DNA from: an uncultured Alphaproteobacteria bacterium
GTDB lineage: Bacteria; Pseudomonadota; Alphaproteobacteria; Rhizobiales; Hyphomicrobiaceae
DNA: 7,181 nucleotides
Reading direction: 5' to 3'
Assembly: GCA_937950105.1 (NCBI GenBank)
Contig: CALFEM010000568.1
Location: forward strand, 1 to 7,181
The first letter of the stretch is position 1. The number at the start of each line of letters is the position of its first letter. The notes below the pieces were generated by a model. That model was given only the letters and a program-made list of their open reading frames with translations. It was not told where the DNA came from and searched no databases. A program made the translations under genes and the position numbers. This document shows positions 5,836-7,181 of this stretch, piece after piece.

Positions 5836-6624
5836 ATGAGCCAGTCGGCAAGCGCCGCAGTGGCAGCAGGCGAAGCATTCTCTGCTGCCCTGCGCGTCAG
5901 CGGCGTCAGCCACAAGTTCGGCGAGAAGACGGCGCTCGACGACGTATCTCTCGAGGTTCCGCGCGGGACCTTCACCGTGCTGCTCGGCCTCAATGGCGCG
6001 GGTAAGTCGACGCTGTTCGCGCTCATCACGCGCCTCTACGACAACGTCACGGGCGAGATCCGCATCCTCGGCCACGATGTGCGCCGCGCCCCGACGCTGG
6101 CGTTGCAACGTCTCGGAGTGGTGTTCCAGAGCCGTACCCTCGATACCGATCTGTCGCTGGCGCAGAACCTCAGTTATCACGCCGCCCTGCATGGTATTCC
6201 CGCTGGAGAAGCCAGGCGCCGCTGCCGCGAGGCACTGGAAACCGTCGCCCTCGCCGATCGCGCAAATGAGCGCGTGCGGGCCCTTTCGGGCGGACAGGCG
6301 CGCCGCGTCGAGATTGCGCGCTCGCTGCTGCACCGGCCGAACCTGCTGCTGCTCGACGAGCCGACTGTCGGCCTCGACATCGGCTCGCGCGAGGGCGTGC
6401 TGGGAATCGTCCGCTCGCTGGTGGCGACCAGGGGGCTCGGCGTGCTGTGGGCGACCCATCTCATCGACGAGATTGCCCCCGACGACCGCATCGTATTGCT
6501 GCACAAGGGCCGCGTGCTCTACACCGGCGACGTGCCTGGCATGCTCGCGGCATCTGGGGCGAAGGACTTGCGCGCCGCATTTCGCATCATGACCGGCACG
6601 GCATCGGAAGCGGAGGCGGCATGA
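5836..6624 (+). CDS. ABC transporter ATP-binding protein, PQQ-dependent alcohol dehydrogenase system (LutE/PedA1-like)
   Basis: Cytoplasmic ATPase of an ABC-2 (DrrA/CcmA/NodI-like) transporter, 262 residues. After a variable Ala/Ser-rich lead, the domain begins LRVSGVSHKFGEKTALDDVS (19-38). Motifs are complete: Walker A GLNGAGKST at 51-59, Q-loop Gln98 (VVFQSRTLDTDLSL), signature LSGGQARRVEIARSL at 150-164, Walker B LLLLDEP at 170-176, TVGLD, and H-loop His208 (LWATHLIDEI). The phrase FQ.R.LD.DLS..QNL is typical of ABC-2 exporter-type ATPases and of the family named for PQQ alcohol dehydrogenase clusters. The gene follows the propeller almost without a gap, and its stop overlaps the permease start as ATGA. 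In related lut/ped loci this subunit has been linked to lanthanide-dependent growth. Catalytic function is sure; transport direction and substrate are not. Starts at 5806 or 5812 are alternatives. Confidence 0.93.
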   Translation: MSQSASAAVAAGEAFSAALRVSGVSHKFGEKTALDDVSLEVPRGTFTVLLGLNGAGKSTLFALITRLYDNVTGEIRILGHDVRRAPTLALQRLGVVFQSRTLDTDLSLAQNLSYHAALHGIPAGEARRRCREALETVALADRANERVRALSGGQARRVEIARSLLHRPNLLLLDEPTVGLDIGSREGVLGIVRSLVATRGLGVLWATHLIDEIAPDDRIVLLHKGRVLYTGDVPGMLAASGAKDLRAAFRIMTGTASEAEAA

Positions 6625-7181
6625 GCAGCGACGTCATCGAAGGCCGCACCGCTGCGAGCGCCGACGCACTTGCCGCAGAACCGGTCAAACGCCTCGGCCT
6701 GCGGGCCTATCTCGTCTGCTTCCGCGGCATCGTCTGGCGCGAGGTGCTGCGCTTCCTGCATCAGCGCGAGCGGTTCCTGTCGGCGCTGGTGCGTCCGCTG
6801 GTGTGGTTGTTCATATTCGCCGCCGGCTTCCGCCAGGTGCTCGGCGTGTCGATCATCCCGCCCTACGAATCCTATGTGCTCTACGAGGTGTTCGTGACGC
6901 CGGGACTGGTCGGCATGATCCAGCTCTTCAACGCCATGCAGTCGTCGCTGTCGATGGTCTACGACCGCGAAACCGGCGCCATGCGTACGCTGCTGGTGAG
7001 CCCCTTCCCGCGCTCGTTCCTGCTGTCGTCGAAACTCGTCGGCGGCGTCGCCGTGTCGATCCTGCGGGTCTACGTGTTCCTTGCCATTGCGTACTTCTGG
7101 GAGATCGAGCCGCCACGCATCGGCTATCTGACGGTGCTGCCGGCGCTGATCCTGTCCGGCCTGATGCTCGGCTCGCTTGCG
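6621..7181 (+). CDS. ABC-2 type permease, PedC/LutF-like (partial, cut by window end)
   Basis: Inner-membrane partner of the preceding ATPase; 187 residues are visible and the frame stays open to the last base, so the 3' end is missing. A hydrophilic N-terminus (1-27) leads to an amphipathic entry stretch, VWREVLRFLHQRERFLSALV (38-57), then a membrane segment RPLVWLFIFAAGF (58-70), a periplasmic loop with PPYESYVLYEVFVTPGL, and a second segment near 92-106. The YDRETGAMRTLLVSPFPRS stretch (114-132) is the cytoplasmic coupling motif characteristic of ABC-2 permeases. Helices follow near 138-159 and 168-187. A full family member would be about 260-290 residues. The start at 6621 has GGAGG at 6612-6616 and overlaps the ATPase stop as ATGA, so translation is coupled. 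It corresponds to the permease annotated as alcohol ABC transporter PedC in PQQ clusters. Confidence 0.92.
   Translation, partial: MSSDVIEGRTAASADALAAEPVKRLGLRAYLVCFRGIVWREVLRFLHQRERFLSALVRPLVWLFIFAAGFRQVLGVSIIPPYESYVLYEVFVTPGLVGMIQLFNAMQSSLSMVYDRETGAMRTLLVSPFPRSFLLSSKLVGGVAVSILRVYVFLAIAYFWEIEPPRIGYLTVLPALILSGLMLGSLA

Overview
This is a GC-rich window with tightly packed, short-signal Gram-negative genes. Sec, Tat-like and lipoprotein-like exports to a periplasm point to a proteobacterium, most likely an alphaproteobacterium with PQQ-dependent alcohol or methanol oxidation. The taxonomic guess is inference from composition and gene content. The first 48 bases are not genomic: they match an Illumina indexed P7/TruSeq adapter, so the window starts at an untrimmed contig end and natural sequence begins near base 49.

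Left half (124-3155, minus strand): a four-gene operon read right to left. It encodes a small exported DUF2380/DUF3280-type protein with a possible lipobox, a Tat-like-exported substrate-binding protein of the NMT1/SsuA/TauA type, an inner-membrane permease of the SsuC/TauC type with an EAA loop, and an ABC ATPase of the SsuB/TauB type. Each gene overlaps the next (two are ATGA overlaps), so this is a complete ABC importer cassette translated as a unit. Its substrate cannot be read from the sequence.

Middle (3156-3459): a 304-bp divergent intergenic region. It holds weak promoter candidates for both directions and a perfect 5-3-5 inverted repeat (GTAAC-TAT-GTTAC) close to the rightward start codon, a candidate operator.

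Right half (3460-7181, plus strand): an operon of a type-1-fold periplasmic binding protein, a seven-bladed YVTN beta-propeller, an exporter-class ABC ATPase and an ABC-2 permease cut by the window end. This set and order match the gene set annotated as the 'PQQ-dependent alcohol dehydrogenase system' ABC transporter (PedA/PedB/PedC in Pseudomonas, the lut cluster in Methylorubrum). Those systems have been linked to lanthanide uptake for XoxF/PedH-type dehydrogenases.

Taken together, the window looks like two divergently transcribed ABC systems sharing one control region. The right one is of a recognised but mechanistically odd type: exporter-class membrane parts with periplasmic binding partners. 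The left one, with its DUF2380 protein, is an uncharacterised companion. A shared role in alcohol/methanol oxidation or lanthanide handling is a reasonable hypothesis, not something the sequence proves. No RNA genes, insertion sequences, CRISPR arrays or convincing terminators were seen.
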